Source: Clostridium swellfunianum (GTDB taxonomy: Bacteria; Bacillota; Clostridia; Clostridiales; Clostridiaceae). Taken from it: a DNA stretch of 64,000 nucleotides. Positions 1 through 9,175 of the stretch are shown here, piece by piece; position 1 is the stretch's first letter; each line of letters begins with the position of its first letter. The translations under genes were made by a program, and so were the position numbers. Location of the stretch: the NCBI RefSeq assembly GCF_023656515.1, contig NZ_JAMOFV010000006.1, forward strand, positions 3,968,194 through 4,032,193, in the 5' to 3' direction. The notes under the pieces are model-generated. The model saw only the letters and a program-made list of their open reading frames with translations. It ran no database searches and was not told where the DNA came from.

Positions 1-319
1 CTGGGAGTTCTACTGCAAAATACCCTTGACCATCAATTGCTAAATCAGTTTTTTGAGTAGTTTCACTTAAATTTCCCTGACTTGCATCTCTTGTCCAATC
101 TGCAGTTCTTACTCCAGTACCATTTATAGAAGAAGCTCCATCCTTTACATTTGTAGGATACCCATTTCGATTAAGAGTTTCGTATACTAAGTCTTTAAAA
201 CTTACATCCACTTTTTTATAGCCTTCGGTGTTTACGTTTGCTATATTATTTGATATACTATCAAGCTTTTCCTGCTGTGCTGTCATGGAGCTTCTACTGC
301 CCCATAATATTCTAAGCAA
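1..319 (-). CDS. Flagellar rod/hook-basal-body protein, FlgG/FlhP type, 3' part cut by window edge
   Basis: This is the N-terminal ~106 residues of a distal-rod-type axial protein, which forms part of the shaft between basal body and hook. The N-terminus reads LLRILWGSRSSMTAQQEKLD followed by SISNNIANVNTEGYKK, the classic rod-protein N-terminal helix and NNIANVNT motif, and later a DLAIDGQGYFAV segment typical of the FlgE/F/G core. No ATG fits; the best start is TTG at 319-317, with AGGAG eight bases upstream. It follows the 264-aa rod gene directly, as flhP follows flhO in B. subtilis. The C-terminus lies beyond base 1, so FlgF versus FlgG cannot be settled. Confidence 0.85.
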   Translation of the reverse strand, partial: MLRILWGSRSSMTAQQEKLDSISNNIANVNTEGYKKVDVSFKDLVYETLNRNGYPTNVKDGASSINGTGVRTADWTRDASQGNLSETTQKTDLAIDGQGYFAVELP

Positions 320-347
320 GCTCTCATCTCCTCTCCATATCTATATC

Positions 348-1142
348 CTATCTAACTGTACCCACTTCATTTACAGCCTTCCCCAAAGTCTCATCAATAG
401 ACTGTAAAATCTTTTGGTTAGACTCGAATGTTCTCATAGTTGTCATCATATTTACCATTTCATTTATTACATTAACATTAGATTTTTCCAAATAACCTTG
501 CTTAACATAAATATCATCACCCTGAATTGGATTCTCTCCTTGGTACAGATTATCACCAATCTTTCTAAGACTACTATAGTTTTCAAAATCCACTGTGGCA
601 AACTTATAGTTTTGTCCATCTAATGAAAACCTGCCATTACCCTGAAGTTTTATTTCTCTGTTTCCGACTTGAATCGGTGATGGAGCAGAAATAGGCATTC
701 CATTGTCATTAATAGCTGAGGCAAGTATTTTATCTCCGCTATTATTAACTAAGAATCCCTGTCCATTTACATGTAAATGACCATCTCTAGAATAAAAGGT
801 GTTAACTAACCCATTATTATCTCTTAAAACAGAAAAGAAACCTTTTCCATCAATTGCAAAGTCGCTCCATTTATCTGTTGTCTCAAGCATTCCTCCAGTG
901 AAGCTTGTGTTAACTTCATCTATTCTGCTCCCCTGACTTATGGATCCAATAACATTTTGCACATTCTTCCCATTAATAAGCTTGTCATAATTTTGTATTA
1001 ACACATCATCAAATTTTTTAACAGAAAGATTATCTCCTTTGAAACCAACTGTGTTAACATTAGCCAAGTTATTAGTTATTACATTTTGCTTAGCTTCCTG
1101 CGTAATTAGACCAGATACAGAAGTATAAAGGGATCTAATCAT
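348..1142 (-). CDS. Flagellar hook-basal-body/rod protein (FlgF/FlgG, FlhO-like)
   Basis: A 264-aa axial protein of the FlgF/FlgG family, exported by the flagellar type III system to build the rod. It has the N-terminal MIRSLYTSVSGLITQEAKQN helix, NNLANVNTVGFK near residues 24-35, the DFAIDGKGFF core motif, and a C-terminal helix with VNVINEMVNMMTTMRTFESN that polymerises with the N-terminal helix. The length fits the family. The start ATG overlaps the stop of the small membrane gene upstream (ATGA), so translation is probably coupled. The following partial gene is a second member of the same family. Confidence 0.9.
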   Translation of the reverse strand: MIRSLYTSVSGLITQEAKQNVITNNLANVNTVGFKGDNLSVKKFDDVLIQNYDKLINGKNVQNVIGSISQGSRIDEVNTSFTGGMLETTDKWSDFAIDGKGFFSVLRDNNGLVNTFYSRDGHLHVNGQGFLVNNSGDKILASAINDNGMPISAPSPIQVGNREIKLQGNGRFSLDGQNYKFATVDFENYSSLRKIGDNLYQGENPIQGDDIYVKQGYLEKSNVNVINEMVNMMTTMRTFESNQKILQSIDETLGKAVNEVGTVR

Positions 1143-1363
1143 TTACTCACATCCTTATCAATAACTTTAAATTCACCTGGGTAATCCATACCCAAACCTC
1201 TAGCTCTTCTTTCTATTTCAGAATCACTAATATTTGTACTTACTTTAACACCGCTCATAATAATAGTAGCAATTATAATTCCAATTCCAATTCCAAGCAG
1301 AATCTTTCTATCACTAAGAAAGTCTATTAACTCTTTTATTTTAGATATAATTCCTTTATTAAT
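1139..1363 (-). CDS. Small membrane protein, probable ATT start, fla operon
   Basis: A 74-codon reading frame between the SwrB-like gene and the rod gene. From 1363 it reads (M)NKGIISKIKELIDFLSDRK, then a hydrophobic stretch ILLGIGIGIIIATII, then a soluble tail containing SDSEIERRARGLGMDYPGEF. It is a single-pass membrane protein with a short outer or inner tail. The frame has no in-frame ATG, GTG or TTG before the transmembrane segment; an ATT at 1363-1361 sits seven bases after AAGGGGG, so ATT is the likely start. An ATG at 1258 would give only 39 residues and lose the membrane segment. The stop overlaps the next start. The SDxEIxxRAxxLGM tail resembles small clostridial proteins often labelled MltG-like; that link is from memory and weak. 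Confidence 0.6.
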   Translation of the reverse strand: MNKGIISKIKELIDFLSDRKILLGIGIGIIIATIIMSGVKVSTNISDSEIERRARGLGMDYPGEFKVIDKDVSK

Positions 1364-1803
1364 AGCACTTCCCCCTTGCCTACTCCAAGTTTTACGGAAA
1401 CATCCTCAACAGAGAACCCTTCTTCTAGGAGTTTATTTATCTCTTCTATTTTTACACTATTGCCTTTTGTGTTATTTTCTTTCTTAACTTCACTATCTTC
1501 TGAAGGTATATCATTTTTCTTGTCTTCGATTACCTCAGTTAATTCTTCGTCTGATTTTTCATTTTCTTTAGTATAAGTTATGACATCCTCAATATTTTCT
1601 TTCTTTAATTCTATAATTTGCTTCTGTAATTCTAAAATCGTTTCTGAGAACTCACGTCTCAATACCCCTAATCTTACCTCAAATTCTGCTAATTCCTCTT
1701 CCTTATTATGAAATACATTTTTAAAGGAATTCTTTTCTCTTTTAATAGCTTTAATATTAAAAATTATTAAAGTTGTTCCTATAATTATCAACAGAAACCC
1801 CAT
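1336..1803 (-). CDS. SwrB-like membrane-anchored coiled-coil protein
   Basis: A 155-aa protein with an N-terminal transmembrane segment (residues ~2-17, GFLLIIIGTTLIIFNI), a charged coiled coil (~20-75, LRREFSETILELQKQIIELK), an acidic linker, and a C-terminal helix-turn-helix-like segment (INKLLEEGFSVEDVSVKLGV). The gene lies directly after sigD, the position of swrB in B. subtilis. SwrB there has the same layout and promotes assembly and activation of the flagellar export apparatus. Position and architecture support the assignment; sequence identity is not shown. The downstream small membrane gene overlaps its 3' end. Confidence 0.65.
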   Translation of the reverse strand: MGFLLIIIGTTLIIFNIKAIKREKNSFKNVFHNKEEELAEFEVRLGVLRREFSETILELQKQIIELKKENIEDVITYTKENEKSDEELTEVIEDKKNDIPSEDSEVKKENNTKGNSVKIEEINKLLEEGFSVEDVSVKLGVGKGEVLLIKELYLK

Positions 1804-1833
1804 TTTACCAACTCCATAAGTATATATTTTAAA

Positions 1834-2562
1834 TTAAGGCATATATTTTAACCTGCTCAATTCCTTCTTTAAATGCATTATAGCTCTGCTGTGGAGCTGA
1901 CAAACTCTAGATTCAGAAACTTCTAAGACTTTTCCTATTTCTTTTAGAGTTAAGCCTTCATAATAATATAAGGAAAGCACTGTTCTATCCTTTTCATTTA
2001 AATTATCTAAAGCTTTAGCTAAAAATTCAATTTCTTCCTTTTCCTCTAAACTCTTTTCAGGACTTGGGCTTTTATCATCTTGAATAGTTCCAATCAGAGG
2101 CATATCATCATCCTCAGAAAAGATTAAATCCTCTAGTGAGACAACAGAAATGTAATTAATATAGCCTTCAATTTCGTTAACTTCTTCTATGGTCATACCT
2201 AAACTTTTAGCTATCTCTCCTGTAGTTGGCTCTCTCAATAAACTCTTCTGCAAGCTTTCCATAGCCTCATTATATTTATTTAATTTGTCCATAGCTCCTT
2301 TTGATATAGGGCTGTTTCTTCTAAGCTCATCTATCATTGCACCCTTAATTCGGATAGATGCATAAGTAGAGAATTTCATACCCCTACTTTCATCAAACTT
2401 GTTAATAGCATCCATGAGGCCAATCATTCCATAGCTTACTAAATCTTCATACTCTATATATCTGCTTTTTCCAACTATCACTCTAGATGCAATATATTTC
2501 ACAAGTGGTATATATTTCATAACAATCTGTTCTTTTACTTCAACAGCCTTAGGTATAGCCAC
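1834..2562 (-). CDS. sigD: Flagellar RNA polymerase sigma factor SigD/FliA
   Basis: A 242-aa sigma-28-family factor that directs RNA polymerase to late flagellar and chemotaxis promoters. Region 2 is clear (YIEYEDLVSYGMIGLMDAIN, then FDESRGMKFSTYASIRIKGA), as is region 4 with its helix-turn-helix (LTLKEIGKVLEVSESRVCQL). The start is GTG at 2562, preceded by a GGGGGAAG ribosome-binding site. It sits near the end of the early fla operon, as in B. subtilis. Its anti-sigma factor FlgM is encoded at 32941-33216, and three promoters with SigD-like elements lie in this window. Confidence 0.95.
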   Translation of the reverse strand: MAIPKAVEVKEQIVMKYIPLVKYIASRVIVGKSRYIEYEDLVSYGMIGLMDAINKFDESRGMKFSTYASIRIKGAMIDELRRNSPISKGAMDKLNKYNEAMESLQKSLLREPTTGEIAKSLGMTIEEVNEIEGYINYISVVSLEDLIFSEDDDMPLIGTIQDDKSPSPEKSLEEKEEIEFLAKALDNLNEKDRTVLSLYYYEGLTLKEIGKVLEVSESRVCQLHSRAIMHLKKELSRLKYMP

Positions 2563-2592
2563 AATTTACTTCCCCCTAACTCTACATTAGCT

Positions 2593-3222
2593 CTAATATC
2601 CTTTTTTCATCTGATCCCGCATTACTTGAAATATAAATCTAATTACTTTTTCCCTTTTTCTTTCTTCCAGTTCAGTAAAGCTTACACCGCATATAATCCT
2701 CTTCGAATCTTCCTCTGGTTCAATTCTAACAATCTCTCCTTTTACTTCTAGGAACTCATTGTCTATAGGGATTTTTGCAATAATTTTATCACCCAAATTT
2801 AATTCTTCTCTTAGCTTAATTCTCATACCGCCGCCGCTCAAATCAACCATAGTAGCTTTAAGTGCCTTTACTTCATCATTTTTTCCTATTTTTAAGTACT
2901 CAATTGAGCAAACTATAGGGACTCTTACAAACCTTCTTCTTTGTACTTTATATATTTCCTTTGGATAAGCTAATAAAATTATTGGAATCTTATCAACTCT
3001 TCTCCCTATTGCGTAAGTATAAAATTTATAAATGTCTTTATCACTATAGTATAAGACTTCAACTTGTTCTCCTGGTCTCAATGGAATATACTGTCCTTCT
3101 TTTATAGGAATGCTAATACAAATAAATCCCTCTTCAACATTTTCAATTGTACTCTTGTAATATTCATCATTCCATGCTATTTCTATTCTGCTGTTTATTT
3201 CAAAGGTTAAATTATCTAGCAT
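2593..3222 (-). CDS. PilZ-domain cyclic-di-GMP receptor, YcgR/YpfA-like flagellar brake
   Basis: A 209-aa protein with an N-terminal YcgR-type domain (~1-90) and a C-terminal PilZ domain. The c-di-GMP binding residues are visible: RRRFVR at ~95-100 and DLSGGG at ~127-132. YcgR-family proteins bind the flagellar motor or switch when c-di-GMP is high and slow or stop rotation. The start is taken at the third codon of the longer frame, because AAGGAG is then eight bases upstream rather than two. It lies between flhG and sigD, so it is expressed with the basal body. Confidence 0.88.
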   Translation of the reverse strand: MLDNLTFEINSRIEIAWNDEYYKSTIENVEEGFICISIPIKEGQYIPLRPGEQVEVLYYSDKDIYKFYTYAIGRRVDKIPIILLAYPKEIYKVQRRRFVRVPIVCSIEYLKIGKNDEVKALKATMVDLSGGGMRIKLREELNLGDKIIAKIPIDNEFLEVKGEIVRIEPEEDSKRIICGVSFTELEERKREKVIRFIFQVMRDQMKKGY

Positions 3223-3234
3223 AACCATTACTCC

Positions 3235-4089
3235 TTATGAAAAAATACTAAAAATCTTTTTAAAAAGTCCTTGTACTCCTGACTTTTGTTCAGCATTCTC
3301 GCTGCCTATTAATTTACTTGCAATTTTATTTACATCTCGTGCTGCATCACAGTTTGGAAAGCTCACCATAAATGGCTGCTGATTTCTAACCGCCTGAACT
3401 AATTTTCTATCCTCTGCTATACTTCCTAAGTAATCAAGCTTTAATTTTAAGAAGTTCGATACGGCATTATTAAATTTATTATAGGTTAAAGTAGCCTCTT
3501 TTTCATCTATGGCTCTATTTATAACTACTTTTGCACTACTCTTTATCTTAAAATGGCTTATAGCTTTTACAAGACTATAAGCATCCGTCAGGGATGTTGG
3601 CTCTGGTGTAGTTAACACAATTAATTCTTCGCAGCAAGCCACAAACCCTAGTACACTTCTATTTATTCCTGCTCCCGTGTCCATTAAAATATAGTCAAAT
3701 CCTTTTAAGTCTTCCAGTTGCTTTATAAAGCTTTCTCTTTGCTTATTCGTTAGTTCCTCAACTTTTGATAGCCCTGATCCTCCTGGAAGCAGTTTAACAC
3801 CACTTGGGCCAGTTATAATTACATCATCTATCTTCTTATTATTAAATATTACATCAAACACATTATATTTAGGCAGGAAGCCCATTAAAACATCATCATT
3901 TCCCATTCCTACATCTGCATCAAATATAAGTACTTTCTTTCCCATTTGCTGCAGCGAAATTGCAAGATTAACTACGAAATTACTCTTTCCTACTCCACCT
4001 TTTCCTGAAGTAACTGTAATTATTCTTGCTCTATCTTTATTCTCATTATTTGCTGCTAATTGTCTTAATCTTTGAGCTTGATCTAACAT
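3235..4089 (-). CDS. flhG: FlhG (YlxH), MinD-like ATPase for flagellar number and placement
   Basis: A 284-aa ParA/MinD-family ATPase that works with FlhF to set where and how many flagella are built. A deviant Walker A motif KGGVGKS is at ~30-36, and FDADVGMGNDDVLMG plus DTGAGI mark switch regions. The N-terminal DQAQRLRQLA resembles the DQA segment that in FlhG stimulates the FlhF GTPase. The gene overlaps the 3' end of flhF by seven bases, implying translational coupling. Confidence 0.93.
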   Translation of the reverse strand: MLDQAQRLRQLAANNENKDRARIITVTSGKGGVGKSNFVVNLAISLQQMGKKVLIFDADVGMGNDDVLMGFLPKYNVFDVIFNNKKIDDVIITGPSGVKLLPGGSGLSKVEELTNKQRESFIKQLEDLKGFDYILMDTGAGINRSVLGFVACCEELIVLTTPEPTSLTDAYSLVKAISHFKIKSSAKVVINRAIDEKEATLTYNKFNNAVSNFLKLKLDYLGSIAEDRKLVQAVRNQQPFMVSFPNCDAARDVNKIASKLIGSENAEQKSGVQGLFKKIFSIFS

Positions 4090-5210
4090 ATATTATCCTC
4101 TCCCAATATAAGACTAGAAACTTCAGCTGCTGAAATTGCTTTTATATCGTCAGGTACATTTTGACCTGTAGTGATAAAGCTCAATGGTTTTTTTGCAGCA
4201 TCCAGTATATTTAAAACTGAACCATAGGTTGAGGTCTCATCTAGTTTAGTTATTATTACATTATTATAATTTAATGGTCTATACCCTTCAATAATTGAAG
4301 TAACATCTCTATTTTTTGTAGTGGAGCTAATTACTAAATGTATATTATCTGTATTCACCTTATCAACGAAAGCTCTAAGTTCAGAAATTTGCATTGTATT
4401 TTTGCAGCTTCTCCCTGTTGTATCTATCAAAACAACATCACAGTCTTTCATAGCTTCCATGGCAGTCTCCATCTCTTTCATTGAGAACACAACTCTAAAG
4501 GGGATATTCATTATATCTGCGTAAGTTTTTAATTGCTCAACAGCACCTATTCTATAAGTATCTATAGTTATTAAGCCAACAGTTTTCTTCTCTAACAAAG
4601 AAAGTCTGCCTGCTAGTTTAGCGATAGTAGTAGTTTTTCCAACTCCAGTGGGTCCCACTAAAACTACAGCTCCTTGCATCTTAGCCTTTGAAACAGAGAT
4701 TAACTTTTCAATGGCTGCTTTAGCCTTTTGAAGTTCATCTTCCTCACCCTCCACTGCTTTTACCTTAGTAAGAAGCTTTTTAACGAGCTTTTCATTTATA
4801 TCACTTTCTTCAAGCTTTACCTGCAGCTTTGTTCTTCTTGGTGTTTTATCCTGAGGCTTACTCATCATTTCAGAAATAAGAGACTTCATATCCTGCATTT
4901 CTCTGAGCAATTCTTCACTATTTTGAACGGCTTTAGCCTCGTCCTTCTGCTCCTCTACCTTTTTCTCTTCTACTTTAACACTTTCAACTGCTTTTTTAAT
5001 TGCTTCAATACTGTCTACAACTTGTTCGTCACCCTTTTTCACATTTTCAACAGCAGCGGTTACCTCTAATATTTTTTTAGAAAATAAGCCCATGAAACCC
5101 GGCTTTCTTATTTTTCTTTGACTTATTATAACTGCATCCTTGCCAAGCTCGTATCTAATACGAGTCATGGCTTCATTCATGCTATTGACTATATATCTCT
5201 TTATAATCAT
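4083..5210 (-). CDS. flhF: FlhF, SRP-type GTPase for flagellar positioning
   Basis: A 375-aa SRP-family GTPase. The N-terminal basic region resembles other FlhF proteins (YIVNSMNEAMTRIRYELGKD), followed by an acidic, Lys/Glu-rich linker (~55-115) and an NG domain. G-box motifs are present: GPTGVGKT at ~186-193, DTTGRS and TKLDE. FlhF recruits the first basal-body components to the pole or site of assembly. It abuts flhA (stop and start adjacent) and overlaps flhG. Confidence 0.94.
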   Translation of the reverse strand: MIIKRYIVNSMNEAMTRIRYELGKDAVIISQRKIRKPGFMGLFSKKILEVTAAVENVKKGDEQVVDSIEAIKKAVESVKVEEKKVEEQKDEAKAVQNSEELLREMQDMKSLISEMMSKPQDKTPRRTKLQVKLEESDINEKLVKKLLTKVKAVEGEEDELQKAKAAIEKLISVSKAKMQGAVVLVGPTGVGKTTTIAKLAGRLSLLEKKTVGLITIDTYRIGAVEQLKTYADIMNIPFRVVFSMKEMETAMEAMKDCDVVLIDTTGRSCKNTMQISELRAFVDKVNTDNIHLVISSTTKNRDVTSIIEGYRPLNYNNVIITKLDETSTYGSVLNILDAAKKPLSFITTGQNVPDDIKAISAAEVSSLILGEDNIC

Positions 5211-7280
5211 TTAGATGGTCACAACTCCTTCAGTTCTTATCTCAATATCATTTGGTATTTCATTAAGAGATAATACAACTATATTTGGAAATACCATTTC
5301 GATCAGTCTTCTAAAAGCTGGCCTAATTTTTGGTGATACAAGTATTACAGGCTGATTGTCATAGAAATATACACTATCCAAAACATCCTTAATAGAATTT
5401 AAAATTCTTCCTGTTGTATCTGGATCTATTGCAGGAAAAGATCCCTGCATGGATTTTTGAATATTGTTTGCAACTCTATCCTCAACATCTGGAGATAGGG
5501 TAACAACTGTTATTGCACCATTTTCATTAATTAAAGGATTGCATATGTTTCTTCCAAGAGCAAATCTTACATACTCAGTTAAGAGCTCAATATCCTTTGT
5601 TGCTCTAGAGTTATCAGCTAACGATTCTAGTATTGTAACCATATCCTTTATAGACACTTTTTCCTTTAATAAATTCTGCAATACCTTTTGCACTTCTCCT
5701 ATCGTCATAAGATCAGGAATAAGTTCCTCAACCACAGCGCTGTATTTTTCTTTAACCGCATCTATGATTAACTTGACCTCTTGTCTTCCCAAAAGCTCAT
5801 GAGAATGGCTCTTTATAGTTTCTGTTAAGTGAGTAACCATAACCGTTGTAGGATCAACTACTGTAAGGCCCTTTATTTCTGCATCTTCTCTTTGATCCCT
5901 ATTCATCCAAACAGCAGGAAGGCCGAAGGCAGGTTCTACAGTTTTAATTCCTTGTATTTCAAAATCACCACTACTTGGATCCATACAAAGAAGCATGTTA
6001 GGCATTAATTCACCCTTTGCCGTTACTGTGCCTCTGATTTTAACAACATATTCATTAGTTTTTAATTGGAGATTATCTCTGATTCTAATAGGCTGCACTA
6101 CTATTCCCATTTCTATAGCACATTGTCTTCTAACAGAAGAAATTCTCTCGAGTAAATCTCCGCCTGAACTTTCATCTGCTAAAGGTATAAGACCATAACC
6201 AATTTCTATTTCCATAGGCTCTACAGTTATTAAAGACATTACATTTTCAGGCTCTCTTTTTTCAGTTTCTATAATTTGCTGCTGCTCTTCCTCAATTTGA
6301 GCTATTGTTTGAGTCCTCTGATCTTTATACAAGAAGTATGCGCTAACCCCTGTAGTGATTGATAGAATGAAAAATATGAAATGAGGAAGTCCTGGTATAA
6401 AAGTTAAAAATAAAAGCACCACTGACGATATAGCTACAACTTTAGGAAAACCAGTAAGCTGTGAAATTACCTCTGTACCAAGGTTCCTATCACTTCCGGA
6501 ACGCGTAACCAAAATTCCTGCGGCAGTAGATATTAAAAGTGCAGGAATTTGGCTTACTAGCCCATCGCCTATGGTAAGTCTTATAAAGGTTTGTGCCGCA
6601 GTACCAATATCCATCTTTAACATTACAACTCCAATTATAATACCACCTACAGCATTAATAAGCGTTACTATAATTCCAGCTATAGCATCACCCTTAACAA
6701 ACTTAGAAGCACCATCCATAGAACCATAGAATTCTGCCTCCATTTGAATTTTCTTTCTTCTTTCCTTTGCCTGAGTCTCATTTATTAGTCCTGAATTCAA
6801 GTCTGCATCTATGCTCATCTGTTTACCAGGCATAGCATCAAGAGTAAATCTTGCTGACACCTCCGCAACTCTTCCAGAACCGTTAGTAATAACCATAAAC
6901 TGAATAACCATTATTATTAAGAAAATTATAATTCCAACTACATAGTTTCCACCAACAACGAAGCTTCCAAAAGCTTCAATTATTTTCCCTGCATAGCCAT
7001 CCTTTAAAATAAGTCTTGTTGAAGAAATATTTAGCGCAAGTCTAAACAGTGTCGTAATTAATAGTAAAGTAGGAAACACTGAGAATTGAAGCACTTCTGT
7101 AGTAAACATTGTAAGAAGGATAATAACTACTGAAATGCTTATATTAAGCGCAAGCAAAATATCCAGCATCATAGAAGGCAGCGGAATAATAATCATAAGC
7201 ACTATTCCAATAACTAAAAAAGCTACAAGCACATCTAGATTGCTTTTTATTTCAAATTTTGTTTTAGTATCTCCAGCCAT
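5211..7280 (-). CDS. flhA: FlhA, flagellar type III export gate protein
   Basis: A 689-aa export-gate component of normal family length. The first ~330 residues contain about eight transmembrane segments and the conserved loop around RVAEVSARFTLDAMPGKQMS and IDADLNSG. The C-terminal cytoplasmic domain contains the docking platform for chaperone-substrate complexes. FlhA forms a nonamer under the MS ring and uses proton motive force for export. It follows fliR-flhB and precedes flhF, the standard Firmicute order. Confidence 0.96.
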   Translation of the reverse strand: MAGDTKTKFEIKSNLDVLVAFLVIGIVLMIIIPLPSMMLDILLALNISISVVIILLTMFTTEVLQFSVFPTLLLITTLFRLALNISSTRLILKDGYAGKIIEAFGSFVVGGNYVVGIIIFLIIMVIQFMVITNGSGRVAEVSARFTLDAMPGKQMSIDADLNSGLINETQAKERRKKIQMEAEFYGSMDGASKFVKGDAIAGIIVTLINAVGGIIIGVVMLKMDIGTAAQTFIRLTIGDGLVSQIPALLISTAAGILVTRSGSDRNLGTEVISQLTGFPKVVAISSVVLLFLTFIPGLPHFIFFILSITTGVSAYFLYKDQRTQTIAQIEEEQQQIIETEKREPENVMSLITVEPMEIEIGYGLIPLADESSGGDLLERISSVRRQCAIEMGIVVQPIRIRDNLQLKTNEYVVKIRGTVTAKGELMPNMLLCMDPSSGDFEIQGIKTVEPAFGLPAVWMNRDQREDAEIKGLTVVDPTTVMVTHLTETIKSHSHELLGRQEVKLIIDAVKEKYSAVVEELIPDLMTIGEVQKVLQNLLKEKVSIKDMVTILESLADNSRATKDIELLTEYVRFALGRNICNPLINENGAITVVTLSPDVEDRVANNIQKSMQGSFPAIDPDTTGRILNSIKDVLDSVYFYDNQPVILVSPKIRPAFRRLIEMVFPNIVVLSLNEIPNDIEIRTEGVVTI

Positions 7281-7288
7281 TTAACCAC

Positions 7289-9118
7289 CTACTTCTTCTT
7301 TTTCATTTTATAAACTATTGCTAAAATCTCTGCAATTGCTTGATACATTTCTGAAGGAACTTCGGCATCTATATCTACTTGTGCATATATCATTCTAGCT
7401 AAGAGTTTATTCTCTATAATTGGAATATTACTTTCCTTAGCTATATCCTTAATCTTTATTGCCACATTATCAGCACCTTTAGCTAATAGCACTGGAGCGC
7501 TATCTTTCCCATCTTCATACCTAAGTGCACAGGCTATATGAGTTGGGTTTGTTACAACCACTGTAGCATCAGGTACAGCCTGCATCATTCTTCTTGAAGC
7601 TATCTCCCTTTGTTTTTGCTTTATCTTAGATTTAATTTCTGGGTTACCTTCCTGTTGTTTGAATTCTTCTTTTATCTCCTGTTTAGTCATCTTTAATTCT
7701 TTATTATACTGAAATCTTTGATAAAGATAATCAGCAAGTGCTATTGCTACCATGACTATTGTAATTTTTGTAAACACACCTATAACAAGCTTTCCAAAGG
7801 CAGCAGGTATGGCTCCTATTCTCAAACTGCTTATTTGAAGAAGGATTGTATAATTATCTCTTATAAAGCTATAACCTATATAGCCAAGTAAAGCCACTAT
7901 TATTAAATCCTTTATAGTTTCCACAGCAGTTCTAGAGGAAAAAATTCTTTTAAAGCCGCTAAGAGGATTTAGTTTTGAAAGCTGAGGCTTTACAGGTTCT
8001 CCAGTTAACATAAATCCAACCTGTGCAAAGTTTCCTAATATACCGAATATCATTATTGGTGCAACTATAGGAAGTATGACTATAGCTAGTCTCCAAATTA
8101 CTACAAGCGTTAAGCTTTTTACATCAGTATAACTGATATCTTTCATCAAGTAGTCTGAAAAGAATATGTTTAGCGTTTCTTTAAGACTTGTCCCCACATA
8201 GGTTCCAAGCGCCATAAGTACTAAGGTTGAAGCTAAAAGTGTAAAAGCCAAATTAACCTCTTTACTTCTTGCTACCTGTCCTTTTTTTCTTGCATCGCTT
8301 TTTTTCTTTGGAGTAGCTTCTTCCGTCTTATCTTCAGAGGCAAATACAATAATAACTGGAGCCAACTTAAAAATTCCCTTTAAAACATCACCTATATCTC
8401 CAAAGCCATTTATCATGAGTTTAAATAACAAAGGAAGAGCAAGAACGAATGCAGATAACCCCACTAATACCTTTATAGGCATACCTAATATCATAAGATT
8501 AAGGTTAGGAACTGTTCTTCCTATAAGTCCTAAAACTATATCTGTTATAAGAATTATCAATACCAATGGTATCGCTATTTTCAAACCTAGAGCAAAGAAT
8601 TGTATAAATGCATCTATAATTAGGCCGACGCTTTCTCCACCCAAAATAAATTTACCTAGACTAATTGCATTGAAGCTTTCTATTAAAGCACTAATAAGCA
8701 TATGGTGGGCATCTATTGTGAAAAATAGTACTAGACTGGACCAATATAAAACGTGCTCTAAAAGGGTAGCATTACTATTAGTTGATGGATCAAACATATT
8801 TATCATAGAAAAACCAATTTGAAAGTCTATTAATTGACCAGCCATCCTGATAGAAAAAAATATCAAGTTTGTAATAAAACCTAATGTCAACCCTGTGACG
8901 ATTTCATTAATAGCTAAAGAGATTAATTCATAATTATTTGTTATGTTTACATGTGAATAATTAATTCCTGGTATTAGGATATACGCTATAACTAAGGTAA
9001 AGGCAACCTTAGCTATGTTGGGAAAGCCCTTTGGAAAAAATATTGGAACTACTACAAAATATCCAAGCATTCTTAAAAAAACTAAAATTATTGCTGTAAA
9101 GTAGGCAATATTAACCAA
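7289..9118 (-). CDS. FliR-FlhB fusion, flagellar export gate and substrate-specificity switch
   Basis: A 609-aa fusion of two export-apparatus proteins. Residues 1 to ~255 are FliR, with about six hydrophobic segments; from ~258 (FASEDKTEEATPKKKSDARK) the sequence is FlhB. The FlhB autocleavage motif NPTH is at 524-527 within VVVTNPTHIACALRYEDG, so the switch from hook to filament substrates should work. The start is TTG at 9118, with GGAGG eight bases upstream. Such fusions are known in Clostridium. The reading frame is continuous across the junction, so this is not a sequencing frameshift. Confidence 0.95.
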   Translation of the reverse strand: MVNIAYFTAIILVFLRMLGYFVVVPIFFPKGFPNIAKVAFTLVIAYILIPGINYSHVNITNNYELISLAINEIVTGLTLGFITNLIFFSIRMAGQLIDFQIGFSMINMFDPSTNSNATLLEHVLYWSSLVLFFTIDAHHMLISALIESFNAISLGKFILGGESVGLIIDAFIQFFALGLKIAIPLVLIILITDIVLGLIGRTVPNLNLMILGMPIKVLVGLSAFVLALPLLFKLMINGFGDIGDVLKGIFKLAPVIIVFASEDKTEEATPKKKSDARKKGQVARSKEVNLAFTLLASTLVLMALGTYVGTSLKETLNIFFSDYLMKDISYTDVKSLTLVVIWRLAIVILPIVAPIMIFGILGNFAQVGFMLTGEPVKPQLSKLNPLSGFKRIFSSRTAVETIKDLIIVALLGYIGYSFIRDNYTILLQISSLRIGAIPAAFGKLVIGVFTKITIVMVAIALADYLYQRFQYNKELKMTKQEIKEEFKQQEGNPEIKSKIKQKQREIASRRMMQAVPDATVVVTNPTHIACALRYEDGKDSAPVLLAKGADNVAIKIKDIAKESNIPIIENKLLARMIYAQVDIDAEVPSEMYQAIAEILAIVYKMKKKK

Positions 9119-9175
9119 CGCTTATCCCTCCTCTATATATTTCAACTTTTTACAGCAAACTATAAAGCTTTTGTA

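Noticed and set aside
7289-9118. fliR-flhB as a frameshift or assembly fusion
   Set aside because: The frame is continuous, both halves are complete and such fusions are normal in Clostridium.
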